A stretch of DNA of 64,000 nucleotides. It comes from Saprospiraceae bacterium (lineage in GTDB: Bacteria; Bacteroidota; Bacteroidia; Chitinophagales; Saprospiraceae). The notes under the pieces are model-generated. The model was not told where the DNA came from and searched no databases. It worked only from the letters and a program-made list of their open reading frames with translations. The position numbers and the translations under genes are program-made. Shown piece by piece: positions 9,541-18,231 of the stretch. The DNA is taken from NCBI GenBank assembly GCA_016715965.1, contig JADJXG010000001.1:1183501-1247500 (forward strand), given 5' to 3'. Each line of letters begins with the position of its first letter. Positions within the stretch are counted from its first letter, which is position 1.

Positions 9541-10299
9541 CTATCCTTCCAATTCCATGATTAAGTCATCTACCAGCACCCGACCGCAGTGTTCACAGGC
9601 GATTATTTTCTTGCGAAGACCAATCTCGAGTTGTACCTGGGGTGGAATTTGATTAAAACATCCTCCACAGGCATTTCTTTTGACCATGACCACTGAAAGA
9701 CCATTGCGATATCGATGTCTGATGGTATCATAAGCGTGAAGCAACCTTGTTTCAATTTTTTTTCTGAGCTTATCCGCTTTGTTCCTGAGGGTATTTTCTT
9801 CTTTGTCTGTTTTTTCCAATATTTTTTCCAGCTCCGCTTTCTTTTCTTCCAGTTCCTTCTCTTTTTGGTCGAACTTTTCTTTCACCCCATCAATCGCGAG
9901 CTTCTTTGCCTTCAGCTGATCCGCAGATTCTTTCATTTTTTTATCAGAGAGCTGTATCTCAAGCCTTTGCAAATTAATTTCTTTGTTCAGGGCTTCGTAT
10001 TCCCTGTTGTTTTTAACGCTGTCAAGCTGCTTCTCATATTTTTTGATGGCATCTTCGGACGCTTTTACATTGGCTTTATGGTTGGCAACCTCTTTCTCAA
10101 GTTCGCTCAAAGAGGAAGACATTTTATTGATTTTTACAGTAAGACCTGAAATTTCGTCTTCCAGATCACTGACAATCATAGGGAGCTCACCTTTTAATAT
10201 TTTTATTTGATCTATCTCAGAATCAACAATTTGCAACTCAAACAACTGTTTTAATTTGATCCCTATCGGAACTTCGGAGACTGGTGCAGTTTTTGCCAT
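9541..10299 (-). CDS. Zinc-ribbon coiled-coil protein (CT398/C4-type family)
   Basis: The protein has 252 residues. Residues 20-195 form a long helical hairpin rich in Glu, Lys and Leu, clearly a coiled coil. The C-terminus holds a zinc ribbon with two cysteine pairs, CGGC and CEHC, about 25 residues apart. Proteins of this build are found across bacteria beside Nif3-like genes, as here (3-bp gap to the Nif3 gene upstream). Roles proposed for relatives are in nucleic-acid or secretion-related complexes, but none is established. The family call is good and the function unknown. Confidence 0.85.
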   Translation of the reverse strand: MAKTAPVSEVPIGIKLKQLFELQIVDSEIDQIKILKGELPMIVSDLEDEISGLTVKINKMSSSLSELEKEVANHKANVKASEDAIKKYEKQLDSVKNNREYEALNKEINLQRLEIQLSDKKMKESADQLKAKKLAIDGVKEKFDQKEKELEEKKAELEKILEKTDKEENTLRNKADKLRKKIETRLLHAYDTIRHRYRNGLSVVMVKRNACGGCFNQIPPQVQLEIGLRKKIIACEHCGRVLVDDLIMELEG

Positions 10300-10302
10300 A
10301 AA

Positions 10303-11103
10303 TCAGAAGTATTTAATTGGATTTGTAATGACTTTTGTACAATGGGCCGCAAAGTTAGAAAAATTCTCAGAAATCCGATCTTTTAATAATTCAATGGTAT
10401 ATTGCTCACTCTCATAGTGTCCTATGTCAATGAGCACTATTTTTTGGTCTGCATCAAAGAAATCATGGTATTTGAAATCTGCAGAAATCAGCACCTCTGC
10501 TGACTGACGAATGGCCTCTTTGGTCAAAAACGAACCCGACCCACCGCACACAGCCACTTTTTCGATGGGTTTGCCCAGATCCCGGGTGTAGCGAATCACC
10601 CCTGTCTGAAATTGCAACTTGAGGTGTTTTAATAAATCGAACAACAACACAGGAGTCCTGAAATTTCCCAGAACTCCGGCGCCAATGTCTCCTGTATTTT
10701 CAAAACTTGGTTTGAGAATGCGAAGATCTGTAAGACCAATTTTTTGGGCTATTTTTTGATTGACCCCTGATTTCAGCACATTGTCCAGGTTGGTGTGAAT
10801 CGCGTAGATGGCGATTCCTTTTTGAATGGCTAAAATGATGGTACGCTGCACATAGTCTTCACCCGTCAAAGACTTGATTCCTTTGAATATAACCGGATGA
10901 TGACAAACCACTACATTGCACTGCATTTTTTCAGCTTCCAGCAGGACCTCTTCGGTGCAATCCAGACTGCACAGCACTCCGGTGACCATCGCTTCACGAC
11001 TTCCTGTAAGCAATCCGCAGTTGTCGTAGGATTCCTGCAAATGCAGGGGTGCAATGCTTTCTAAAAATTCGCAGAGATCTTTTATCAAAATTGCCTGATT
11101 CAT
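10303..11103 (-). CDS. Nif3-like dinuclear metal centre protein
   Basis: The protein has 266 residues and belongs to the NIF3/YbgI (GTP cyclohydrolase I type 2) family, a hexameric toroid with two metal ions per subunit. It shows the metal-binding CHHPVIFKG motif (about residues 67-75), YAIHTNLD and the late DIGHYESE. It lacks the PII-like insertion that brings many relatives to about 365 residues, so it is the short form. The position between a flippase-like gene (19-bp gap) and the zinc-ribbon gene (3-bp gap) matches the common Bacteroidota arrangement. The biochemical role is not settled for the family. Confidence 0.9.
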   Translation of the reverse strand: MNQAILIKDLCEFLESIAPLHLQESYDNCGLLTGSREAMVTGVLCSLDCTEEVLLEAEKMQCNVVVCHHPVIFKGIKSLTGEDYVQRTIILAIQKGIAIYAIHTNLDNVLKSGVNQKIAQKIGLTDLRILKPSFENTGDIGAGVLGNFRTPVLLFDLLKHLKLQFQTGVIRYTRDLGKPIEKVAVCGGSGSFLTKEAIRQSAEVLISADFKYHDFFDADQKIVLIDIGHYESEQYTIELLKDRISENFSNFAAHCTKVITNPIKYF

Positions 11104-11122
11104 TTCTTTTACATTGGATCTG

Positions 11123-12178
11123 TTATCGTCTGGTCATTTCCCTTCTTCTGTTTCTATTGTAAAAATACATAATAATCAATGCCGTTATACCCAGCACAAG
11201 ATTGGTGGCAAACTGTGCACAAAAGAATGAAATATTGGCAAATGAAAAAGCATTCACCTGATCAATTTGATAATAGGCAAGACTCAGCATGACCAAATAA
11301 TGATAACTGCCAATTCCGCCAGGGGTAGGAATCAGCATCCCCAAAGAACCAAAAACATAAACCACAAGGCCTGCCCCAAAGGATAGATGCGATGTGGGTT
11401 CGAAAGCCTGCATGGCAGCAAACAGCATCACATAAAACCAAAACCAAATCATAAACGTATAAAAGAAAAATGCCTTTGGCTCTTTGATTTTTTTAACCGA
11501 CGAGACCCCTTCGTAAAAGCCTTTGACCTTGTGCTTTATATCCCTGATCAGCGGCCAATTTTTCCATTGATGTCTCGTCAAAAATATGAGCAGACTCATC
11601 AACAGGCCAAGGATGGGCAAAACCAGTTTTTGATACACCGGAACGGATGCCAAATGAGCGTCATACAGTGATTTGAAGGCTGGTATTTGGGTCAAAACAG
11701 TGAGTACAATGATCAGGGCCATGGCAATTAAATCCAGGACCCGGTCAATAAAAACAGTTCCCAGTGATTTGTCGATGGGTATCCGCTCATAACGGCTAAT
11801 CATGGCAGCCCTTACGAATTCTCCGCTGCGGGGAAAACCAAGATTGGCAAAGTAGGAGACGAGGATGGTCCCAACGGTGTTTATTTTATGTGGTTTATAA
11901 CCAAGGGGCTCGAAGATAAGCAACCATCTGAGCGCCCTGAAATAGTTGCTTAGATAAAATGCAATAAAAACGACCACCACAAAAACCCATCTGATTTCCA
12001 CCAGATCGTTCAAGAGCTTTTTCCAAAGGATGCAATCGGCAGAAGCTATATTGTTGAGCTGACAATAGGCTTTGTAGGATTCATCCTGTTTTTGATACAA
12101 CCACCACAAAATGGCAACGCCAAGTGCCAGAAAAAAAAGAAATTGTACAAATTTTTTAAGAAAAGGGGCCAAAATCAA
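11123..12178 (-). CDS. Lysylphosphatidylglycerol synthase-type membrane protein (flippase-like domain)
   Basis: The protein has 351 residues with about eight membrane helices and belongs to the UPF0104/LPG_synthase_TM family. Typical motifs are [17 protein letters not shown] in the middle and [14 protein letters not shown] toward the end. It has only the membrane half of MprF-type proteins, without the aminoacyl-transfer domain, so a lipid-translocating role is inferred rather than lysyl transfer. Its ATG overlaps the panD stop by four bases, implying translational coupling with the pantothenate genes. Confidence 0.85.
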   Translation of the reverse strand: MILAPFLKKFVQFLFFLALGVAILWWLYQKQDESYKAYCQLNNIASADCILWKKLLNDLVEIRWVFVVVVFIAFYLSNYFRALRWLLIFEPLGYKPHKINTVGTILVSYFANLGFPRSGEFVRAAMISRYERIPIDKSLGTVFIDRVLDLIAMALIIVLTVLTQIPAFKSLYDAHLASVPVYQKLVLPILGLLMSLLIFLTRHQWKNWPLIRDIKHKVKGFYEGVSSVKKIKEPKAFFFYTFMIWFWFYVMLFAAMQAFEPTSHLSFGAGLVVYVFGSLGMLIPTPGGIGSYHYLVMLSLAYYQIDQVNAFSFANISFFCAQFATNLVLGITALIIMYFYNRNRRREMTRR

Positions 12179-12528
12179 AGTTCTTTGATCTGGTTCTTGT
12201 CATCTACAAAAATAGAAATGGGGTGGAAGTTCTTGGCTTCCTCAGGGGTCATGATGGCATAGGAGATGACGATAATAATGTCTCCTATTTCCGCTTTGCG
12301 TGCGGCTGCCCCATTGAGACAAACCATGCCCGAACCCTTTTCACCTTTGATAACATAGGTTTCAAATCGCTCCCCATTGTTGTTGTTTACAATCTGGACT
12401 TTTTCGCCTTCGTAAAGATTGGCTGCCTCCATGAGGGTTTCGTCGATGGTGATGCTGCCCACATAATGAAGATTGGCCTGCGTGACAGTCGCTCGGTGAA
12501 TTTTTGATTTGAAAAACTGCAATAGCAT
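12175..12528 (-). CDS. panD: Aspartate 1-decarboxylase
   Basis: The protein has 117 residues. It makes beta-alanine from aspartate for pantothenate synthesis. The pro-enzyme cleavage site Gly24-Ser25 is present in HYVGSITID, where Ser25 becomes the pyruvoyl cofactor. Lys9, Arg54 in ERFETYV and the conserved NGAAAR segment are also visible. The length is close to the family's usual 115-127. It lies 61 bases downstream of panC on the same strand, and beta-alanine is panC's substrate, so the pair completes the pathway. A separate promoter precedes it. Confidence 0.96.
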   Translation of the reverse strand: MLLQFFKSKIHRATVTQANLHYVGSITIDETLMEAANLYEGEKVQIVNNNNGERFETYVIKGEKGSGMVCLNGAAARKAEIGDIIIVISYAIMTPEEAKNFHPISIFVDDKNQIKEL

Positions 12529-12532
12529 GGCA

Positions 12533-12540
12533 CAAAGTTA
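12533..12540 (-). promoter_or_regulatory. Promoter -7 element immediately before panD
   Basis: Read on the minus strand, TAACTTTG matches TAnnTTTG. Only four bases (TGCC) separate it from the panD ATG, so a transcript from it would begin at or next to the start codon and be leaderless. Confidence 0.5.
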
Positions 12541-12589
12541 TTTAATCTGATTGAAACGATTATGTTAAGTCAAAATCCATCCAAAAGGT

Positions 12590-13447
12590 TCATTGTTCGG
12601 GTCCTTTTAGCACAACATTATCGATCAGTCGAATGTCGCCCGCCCAACAGGCTACACAAGCCACAATATAAGAATGTGAATTTGGATCAGACACCTTCTC
12701 TAGATTGTAAGCATCGACGATCTCCAAATACTCTACCCTCAAGCCCTTGTCTTCTATCATTTGAATGGCTCTTTTTATTGCATTTGGAAGGTCCTTGGTT
12801 CCATTGATTTTCATTAATCTCTTCAATGCCTGAAAAATGACGGGTGCTTTTGCTCTAAATTCTGGTGTAAGTCTCATGTTTCTGGAACTCATCGCCAGAC
12901 CATCGGATTCTCTTAAAGTGGGGCCTATGATCAGCCGGACCGGCAAATTGAGTTTCTGAATCATGTGCCTGACCAGGGTATGCTGTTGGAAATCCTTTTG
13001 ACCCATGTAGAGTTCATCCGGTTGCACCAGGTCCAATAATCTTTTGACAACTTGCAACATTCCTTCAAAATGTCCGGGCCTAAATATTCCTTCCATGACC
13101 AAATCCAATCCATCCAAATCAAGTCCTGAAAATGGTACAAAATCATCGGGATAAACTTCCTCTACGGAAGGAATAAAAACAAGGGCGCAATTGGATTTGG
13201 TCAGCAATTCGATGTCCTGAGAAACCATCCTTGGGTATCTCTGAAAATCCTCTTTGTTGTTAAATTGGCTGGGATTGATAAAAATGCTGACGATCGGAAT
13301 TCGCCCTGCTGATTTGGCCGCACTGACCAAACTGAGATGGCCTTTGTGGAGTGCTCCCATGGTAGGCACAAATGCAATTCGATGTCCTTCTGCCTTCCAG
13401 CCATTGGTCACTTTTTGCAAGTCCTCTGTTGTTTCAGCAATGATCAT
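12590..13447 (-). CDS. panC: Pantothenate synthetase
   Basis: The protein has 285 residues. It joins pantoate and beta-alanine using ATP through a pantoyl-adenylate. The nucleotidyl-transferase motif TMGALHKGH is at about residues 29-37. GQKDFQQ and the later SDGLAMSSRNMRL (a KMSKS equivalent) are in place. The length is typical. It starts with ATG at 13447, 45 bases from the next upstream gene. panD follows on the same strand. panB is not in the window. Confidence 0.96.
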   Translation of the reverse strand: MIIAETTEDLQKVTNGWKAEGHRIAFVPTMGALHKGHLSLVSAAKSAGRIPIVSIFINPSQFNNKEDFQRYPRMVSQDIELLTKSNCALVFIPSVEEVYPDDFVPFSGLDLDGLDLVMEGIFRPGHFEGMLQVVKRLLDLVQPDELYMGQKDFQQHTLVRHMIQKLNLPVRLIIGPTLRESDGLAMSSRNMRLTPEFRAKAPVIFQALKRLMKINGTKDLPNAIKRAIQMIEDKGLRVEYLEIVDAYNLEKVSDPNSHSYIVACVACWAGDIRLIDNVVLKGPEQ

Positions 13448-13492
13448 TCAAATAATCAATTTGTACAGCAATGATTGGCAAAAGAATCGAAC

Positions 13493-14098
13493 TTACCTCA
13501 TTCTGGGCATCCTTCTTTTGCCGCCGGGTCTAAACATCATTCTCTGGTCCATTTGTCCCATAGACTTTACCTTACCTTGCTGCGACATCACCTGATCAAT
13601 CATTTTGACCTGATCCTTGAAAAGTTCTTTGGAATAATTTAGTTTTTTGAATTCCCGGTAGGTATTGTTTGCCTGGGTCCACCGATTTTTCTGGATGTGG
13701 ATATTGATCATCTGTATCAGAATCATGGCTTTCTCATTGTCGGTGGGAAGCTTCAATGCAAGCGCCTGATTAAACCACTGTTCGGCTTCTGCCACGCGGT
13801 CTCTTTGCATGTCCATTGACCCTTTGATGAGAAAATAATAGGCGCGATTGGTCACGTACAATAATTTAGGACTGAAGGTCAGATTCAATCTTTTCTCACA
13901 TGCATCAAAATCCATGGTTTGCATCATCTGAGCAGCAGATTGGATGGTGCCGAGCAGAAGGTAACTGACCAGCAATACCAAACCAATTAAAATCAGAGGA
14001 AAGGCATACCAAAAGCCAAGGGTGAAAGCAAGTACAGTCCCTCCGATTAAAAACAAAGCAATCAGAAAAAACTTAAGATAAATATGGATGGTAAACAT
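13493..14098 (-). CDS. Two-helix membrane protein with TPR-like domain
   Basis: The protein has 201 residues. Residues 6-50 hold two membrane helices (LKFFLIALFLIGG; FPLILIGLVLLVSYLLLG). Residues 70-165 form helical pairs resembling two tetratricopeptide repeats (for example AEAEQWFNQALALKL). The C-terminus is very basic (GGKRRMPRMR). TPR proteins usually bind other proteins. I do not recognise a named family. It lies upstream of panC with a 45-bp gap and has its own promoter at 14122, so it may be the first gene of the panC-panD transcript. Confidence 0.7.
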   Translation of the reverse strand: MFTIHIYLKFFLIALFLIGGTVLAFTLGFWYAFPLILIGLVLLVSYLLLGTIQSAAQMMQTMDFDACEKRLNLTFSPKLLYVTNRAYYFLIKGSMDMQRDRVAEAEQWFNQALALKLPTDNEKAMILIQMINIHIQKNRWTQANNTYREFKKLNYSKELFKDQVKMIDQVMSQQGKVKSMGQMDQRMMFRPGGKRRMPRMR

Positions 14099-14121
14099 AA
14101 TATGGCATCGAAATTGAAAAG

Positions 14122-14129
14122 CAAAGGTA
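14122..14129 (-). promoter_or_regulatory. Promoter -7 element for the TPR-like membrane protein gene
   Basis: On the minus strand TACCTTTG matches TAnnTTTG and lies 23 bases before the ATG at 14098. Confidence 0.5.
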
Positions 14130-14240
14130 TAAATATTTGGAGACCATTAATTTTATGGGGAAACTTATAACAAAATAAGCCGAGTTCCGTTTGTATCTGT
14201 TTATCCACAGTTGCCTTTTGAGGCGTTTCAAAACCTGATG

Positions 14241-16535
14241 ATGAAGAATATTAAATCTACTTTATTTTTAATTTGTAGTCTGTTTGTATTCACCCTGTTT
14301 GGGCAAAGCATTCCATCCATCATTCCTAAGCCAAAGTCCATCAAAATGGCGGGCGGACAGGTGACCGTTCGCGACATCCAGACCATTGTGATACCAAAGA
14401 AAAATATTGAAATTAAAAATCTGGCCCTTCAATATGCAAGCGCGTTGGGACTTGATAAATACCAGATCACAGAGCAACAAAAACCAGAATTTGCAAAAAA
14501 CAAATCCCTTGTGTTTCAGCTGGTGAATCAGGAAAATCAAAACGATTATTACTCCTTCACGGTCACAAAAAATGGAATCCTCGTGGCCGCCAATGGACCC
14601 AAAGGAGTGTTCTATGCTTTACAAACATTAATCCAGCTGTTGGAGTCTTCCAATCAAACTGAAAAAACACTTCCATTTATTTCGATTGAAGATGAACCAG
14701 TTTTCGGATACAGAGGAATGCATCTCGATGTAGCCAGACATTTTTTTCCGGTGGCTGCGGTCAAAAGATATCTGGATTTATTGGCCAGGTACAAAATGAA
14801 TTACTTCCACTGGCATCTCACCGATGACCAGGGATGGAGGATAGAAATAAAAAAATTTCCTAAATTAACTGAAGTCGGGGCTTACAGAAAGGGTACTGCC
14901 TTGGGTCATGCACATGATGCAAAAGATCAAAAAGACCAAGAAGATTACGGCTCGTATTATACCCAGGAAGAAATCAAAGAAATCATCCAATACGCCAAAG
15001 AAAGACATATTGAAATCATTCCTGAAATTGAAATGCCGGGACATTCTTCTGCTGCATTGGCTGCCTATCCGGAATTTGGATGTACGGGTGGGCCCTATCA
15101 TGTGGCATCTCATTGGGGAGTATTCAAAGATGTGTTTTGTACCAAGGATACTGCACTCTGGTTTGTGAAAGAGGTGCTCGGCGAGGTCTGTGATCTTTTT
15201 CCGGGTAAATACTTCCATGTAGGTGGAGACGAAGTACCCAAGGATCGTTGGAAAGCTTGTTCCAACTGTCAGTCCATCCGAAAAAGACAGGGACTGAAAT
15301 CAGAAGACGAACTTCAAAGCTATTTTATAGAGCAGGTGGGTATTTATTTATTCAACCGTGGTAAAAAACTCATCGGATGGGATGAGATCATGGAAGGAGG
15401 TTTGGCTCCAAATGCAACGGTCATGTCCTGGAGAGGTACGAAAGGCGGTATTGAGGCCGCAAAACTCAAACACGAGGTGATTATGTGTCCGGGATCCCAT
15501 TGTTATTTTGACCACTATCAGTCAGAATCTTCCAAAGAACCTCTTGCCATTGGTGGTTATACCAGTCTGGAAAAGGTCTATGGCTTCAAGCCAATCCCGG
15601 AAGAATTAAAATCCGATGAGCGGAGATTTGTATTGGGTGCGCAGGGCAATTTATGGACGGAATACATTCCAGGTGAAGAGCATTTACAGTACATGGCCTT
15701 TCCAAGAGCGATTGCATTGGCCGAGATTTTGTGGTCAGAATCGAATGCGTTGGACTATAAAAATTTTGTGGAAAGGCTGGCGCAACACAGCAATTGGTTT
15801 AAGAAAAATAAATTCGGATTTTGCAACGCCTACCTCGATTTGGCGTATCAGACATCGACGGCTTCCGATGGGGTTAAATTCACTTTTGTCAAACCACCAG
15901 TCGATGGTCGCATACTGCTGGAATCTGAAAAACCGGACGAAGGAATCGTACAGGAATATCCTGTTTCAGATTCTTTCCTTTTGGAAAAAGATTTAGAATT
16001 TGGGGCTTGGTATCAGTTGCCTGATAAAACCCTGGGCAGGGCTCTGCGGCTTCATTTCCAAAAGCATCTTGCGGCTGGAAAAAGTATCCAATTAAAATAC
16101 AATCCTTCTGCAAAATATCCGGGATCTGGAGCACAATGTCTGGTCAACGGATTTTCTGCTCCTTCCCATAAATTTGGTGGTTCAGAATGGATGGGCTTTG
16201 AAGCTGATGATCTTGAAGCAGATATAGATCTGGGTACGGAAAAAGACATTCAAAATATTTCTATTCAATTTTATCAGGCCAATGATTCCTGGATTTATGC
16301 GCCCGAAGAAATCCTTGTTTACAGTTCTCAGGATGGTAAGCAATACGATCAGATCCAAAAAGTGCAAGTCCCTTTAAGTCCTAAAAAAATCATCCTTCAG
16401 GAGATTGCATTAAAACAAAAAACTAAATCCAGATACCTCAGGATTGTTGCCAAAAATGCAGGACGCATCGCTGAAGGTCTTCCCGGTGCAGGACACAAGG
16501 CCTGGTTGTTTGTGGGGGAGATTAGGGTGGAGTAA
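14241..16535 (+). CDS. Beta-N-acetylhexosaminidase, GH20, with C-terminal carbohydrate-binding-like domain
   Basis: The protein has 764 residues. I chose the second of two adjacent ATGs (14238 and 14241) because MKNIKSTLFLICSLFVF begins a clear signal peptide ending FGQ. A GH20b N-domain (about 25-150) is followed by the GH20 barrel, with HLDVARHFFP, HWHLTDDQGWR and the catalytic pair Asp330-Glu331 in HVGGDEVPK. Substrate-assisted catalysis removes terminal GlcNAc/GalNAc. The last 120 residues (GGSEWMGFE...GHKAWLFVGEIRVE) form a beta-sandwich shared with the GH92 protein at 59293. No T9SS tail is present, so it is probably periplasmic. Its 3' end is duplicated at 21143. Confidence 0.93.
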   Translation: MKNIKSTLFLICSLFVFTLFGQSIPSIIPKPKSIKMAGGQVTVRDIQTIVIPKKNIEIKNLALQYASALGLDKYQITEQQKPEFAKNKSLVFQLVNQENQNDYYSFTVTKNGILVAANGPKGVFYALQTLIQLLESSNQTEKTLPFISIEDEPVFGYRGMHLDVARHFFPVAAVKRYLDLLARYKMNYFHWHLTDDQGWRIEIKKFPKLTEVGAYRKGTALGHAHDAKDQKDQEDYGSYYTQEEIKEIIQYAKERHIEIIPEIEMPGHSSAALAAYPEFGCTGGPYHVASHWGVFKDVFCTKDTALWFVKEVLGEVCDLFPGKYFHVGGDEVPKDRWKACSNCQSIRKRQGLKSEDELQSYFIEQVGIYLFNRGKKLIGWDEIMEGGLAPNATVMSWRGTKGGIEAAKLKHEVIMCPGSHCYFDHYQSESSKEPLAIGGYTSLEKVYGFKPIPEELKSDERRFVLGAQGNLWTEYIPGEEHLQYMAFPRAIALAEILWSESNALDYKNFVERLAQHSNWFKKNKFGFCNAYLDLAYQTSTASDGVKFTFVKPPVDGRILLESEKPDEGIVQEYPVSDSFLLEKDLEFGAWYQLPDKTLGRALRLHFQKHLAAGKSIQLKYNPSAKYPGSGAQCLVNGFSAPSHKFGGSEWMGFEADDLEADIDLGTEKDIQNISIQFYQANDSWIYAPEEILVYSSQDGKQYDQIQKVQVPLSPKKIILQEIALKQKTKSRYLRIVAKNAGRIAEGLPGAGHKAWLFVGEIRVE
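16282..16532 (+). repeat. 251-bp direct repeat, copy A (3' end of the GH20 gene)
   Basis: Identical over 251 bp to 21143-21393 except for one base (A at 16359, T at 21220). This copy is part of the intact GH20 gene. The 4.6 kb between the copies holds two AT-rich T9SS genes. Confidence 0.95.
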
Positions 16536-16729
16536 GTCTTAATTAAGTTAAAAAGCAATTAGTCATTACTTTAGGATGTCACAATTTACCCAATTTAGCA
16601 TATAGTTCTTTATACCATCTAAAATATACCATTAGGTATAGGAGATCAATTAAACCATTATATCAAGATATGTTTGTGTATTCGCAGGGATCAAGAATGG
16701 CAAATCCATACTGTTAAAAATTTAAATTT

Positions 16730-18172
16730 TTATAGCTTTAAGAACCGTAAAACTTTATTATTCAGCAATTCATTTTCTACCACTACATAATACATTCCTG
16801 CTCCAAAATGACCCACATCTATTCTCCAATCATAGGTTTCCATCACCAATTTTGAAAGTTGATTGTAAATTTTCAATTTTGATTGAACCGGTTTAAGGAC
16901 ATATAGTGCATCAGTTACAGGATTGGGATATAATGAAAACTCAAAATTCATTGAATGATCATTGGTGTCACTTAGCGGGCCTAATCGGTAATTCGGGAAA
17001 TAAGGCATGGTGAAAGCATTGTATGTGGGTAGTTCAAAATCATGTTGTTTAAACATACATTCTTGTCCTTCTAAATCCGGTTTATGAATGATGTGAAAGT
17101 AATTATCACTATTGGTACAATTCATATAAATTTTACCATCAGGTGCTAACTGATGTCTATAAAATGTAGTACCAAAAGGTGATGCAAATCCATCAAATGT
17201 ATCAATTAATATTCTTGTAGCACCCACATCTTCGGCGCTAAGATCCATTTGCCACAAATGTATGGGACTAGATACATAAAGAAACTTAGAACTAGCTGAG
17301 ACAGATAATTCTAATAACTGTAAATTATTCACTTGATCGCTTGGTATCCAACTTGGGTAATATTTCTTGTTACTTACCCGACCTTCCTTTCGGTCAAACT
17401 CATAGATTGTCAAGCCTGAGCGGATATCCACTCTAATGTACTTACTACCGTCAGGACTGAACACAGAGTTTGATCCCCAGTCATATTCCCCGGTTGGGAT
17501 ATCGATATCTTGATAAAAAGGACCTGTTACCTCTCCCGATCGAAACAAAAACGTAATTAAACTATCTGAATTATAATTGGTCAGTAAAATCCAATAATCC
17601 AATCCATTGGCATGCTTAACCACCTCAAATGATCTTCTAAATATAAATTGATCATAAAGCATTTTTCTCAATTCTGTAATTTGCCATTCACCCTGCCTAT
17701 ATTCTAAAGTAGTCATATAAAGTTTATTCGTAAACCATCCTCTTAATCCGGCCATAGTATCACTTAAATGCAAAAGGATTAATCGGTTTTTATCCTTGTA
17801 ATCCTCCAAAAAGCAACCATTTTTAGGAAAAGAAAACCCAAATTCAGGACAATCTAAATTATAAGTTTGGCCAGGATTTAAAGTATCCCCCATTTTAATT
17901 ACCCTATTTTTTGAATCGTACAATCTACAGCCTTCGCTAAACATAAGCAATTCTCCCGTGAATGGGTCACTGACTGAGATCGATGCTCTGCCAAATTCTA
18001 CATTTCTCATAGAATAGGAAGTATCTAAATACCCGCTTGTAAAATTAATAGTGGTATTACCCCACGGTCTTCCATCACATTCTCTGCAATAACCAAGAAT
18101 CCAAGTATTATCGAATTTCTGTGAAAACAAAGCTTGAGAAAAAATGCAATAGAATAGTATTAACTTTTTCAT
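16730..18172 (-). CDS. T9SS type A cargo protein, probable beta-propeller
   Basis: The protein has 480 residues, counted from the ATG at 18172 (MKKLILFYCIFSQALFSQ, a good signal peptide); the longer frame from 18202 adds only 10 residues before it. The C-terminal tail begins SLYPNPVTDALYVL and ends KVLRFLKL, a type A sorting signal. The middle region contains FSPDGSKYIRVD and LAPDGKIYMNC motifs like those of WD40/PD40-type propellers. The function is unknown. It is AT-richer than the flanking core genes and lies inside the stretch bounded by the two GH20-tail repeats, which suggests it arrived with its neighbour at 18232. Confidence 0.8.
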   Translation of the reverse strand: MKKLILFYCIFSQALFSQKFDNTWILGYCRECDGRPWGNTTINFTSGYLDTSYSMRNVEFGRASISVSDPFTGELLMFSEGCRLYDSKNRVIKMGDTLNPGQTYNLDCPEFGFSFPKNGCFLEDYKDKNRLILLHLSDTMAGLRGWFTNKLYMTTLEYRQGEWQITELRKMLYDQFIFRRSFEVVKHANGLDYWILLTNYNSDSLITFLFRSGEVTGPFYQDIDIPTGEYDWGSNSVFSPDGSKYIRVDIRSGLTIYEFDRKEGRVSNKKYYPSWIPSDQVNNLQLLELSVSASSKFLYVSSPIHLWQMDLSAEDVGATRILIDTFDGFASPFGTTFYRHQLAPDGKIYMNCTNSDNYFHIIHKPDLEGQECMFKQHDFELPTYNAFTMPYFPNYRLGPLSDTNDHSMNFEFSLYPNPVTDALYVLKPVQSKLKIYNQLSKLVMETYDWRIDVGHFGAGMYYVVVENELLNNKVLRFLKL

Positions 18173-18189
18173 TATAGGTATTAAAATAA

Positions 18190-18217
18190 ATTGGCCAATC
18201 AAACTAGATTGGCCAAT
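18190..18217 (-). terminator. Hairpin terminator after the beta-helix T9SS gene
   Basis: A perfect 11-bp inverted repeat (ATTGGCCAATC / GATTGGCCAAT) with a 6-nt loop is followed on the minus strand by a TTTATTTTAA tract. It lies 14 bases after the stop of the 18232-20805 gene and 17 bases before the next start, so it should separate the two T9SS genes. Confidence 0.75.
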
Positions 18218-18231
18218 CTGGCTGGATAGAA

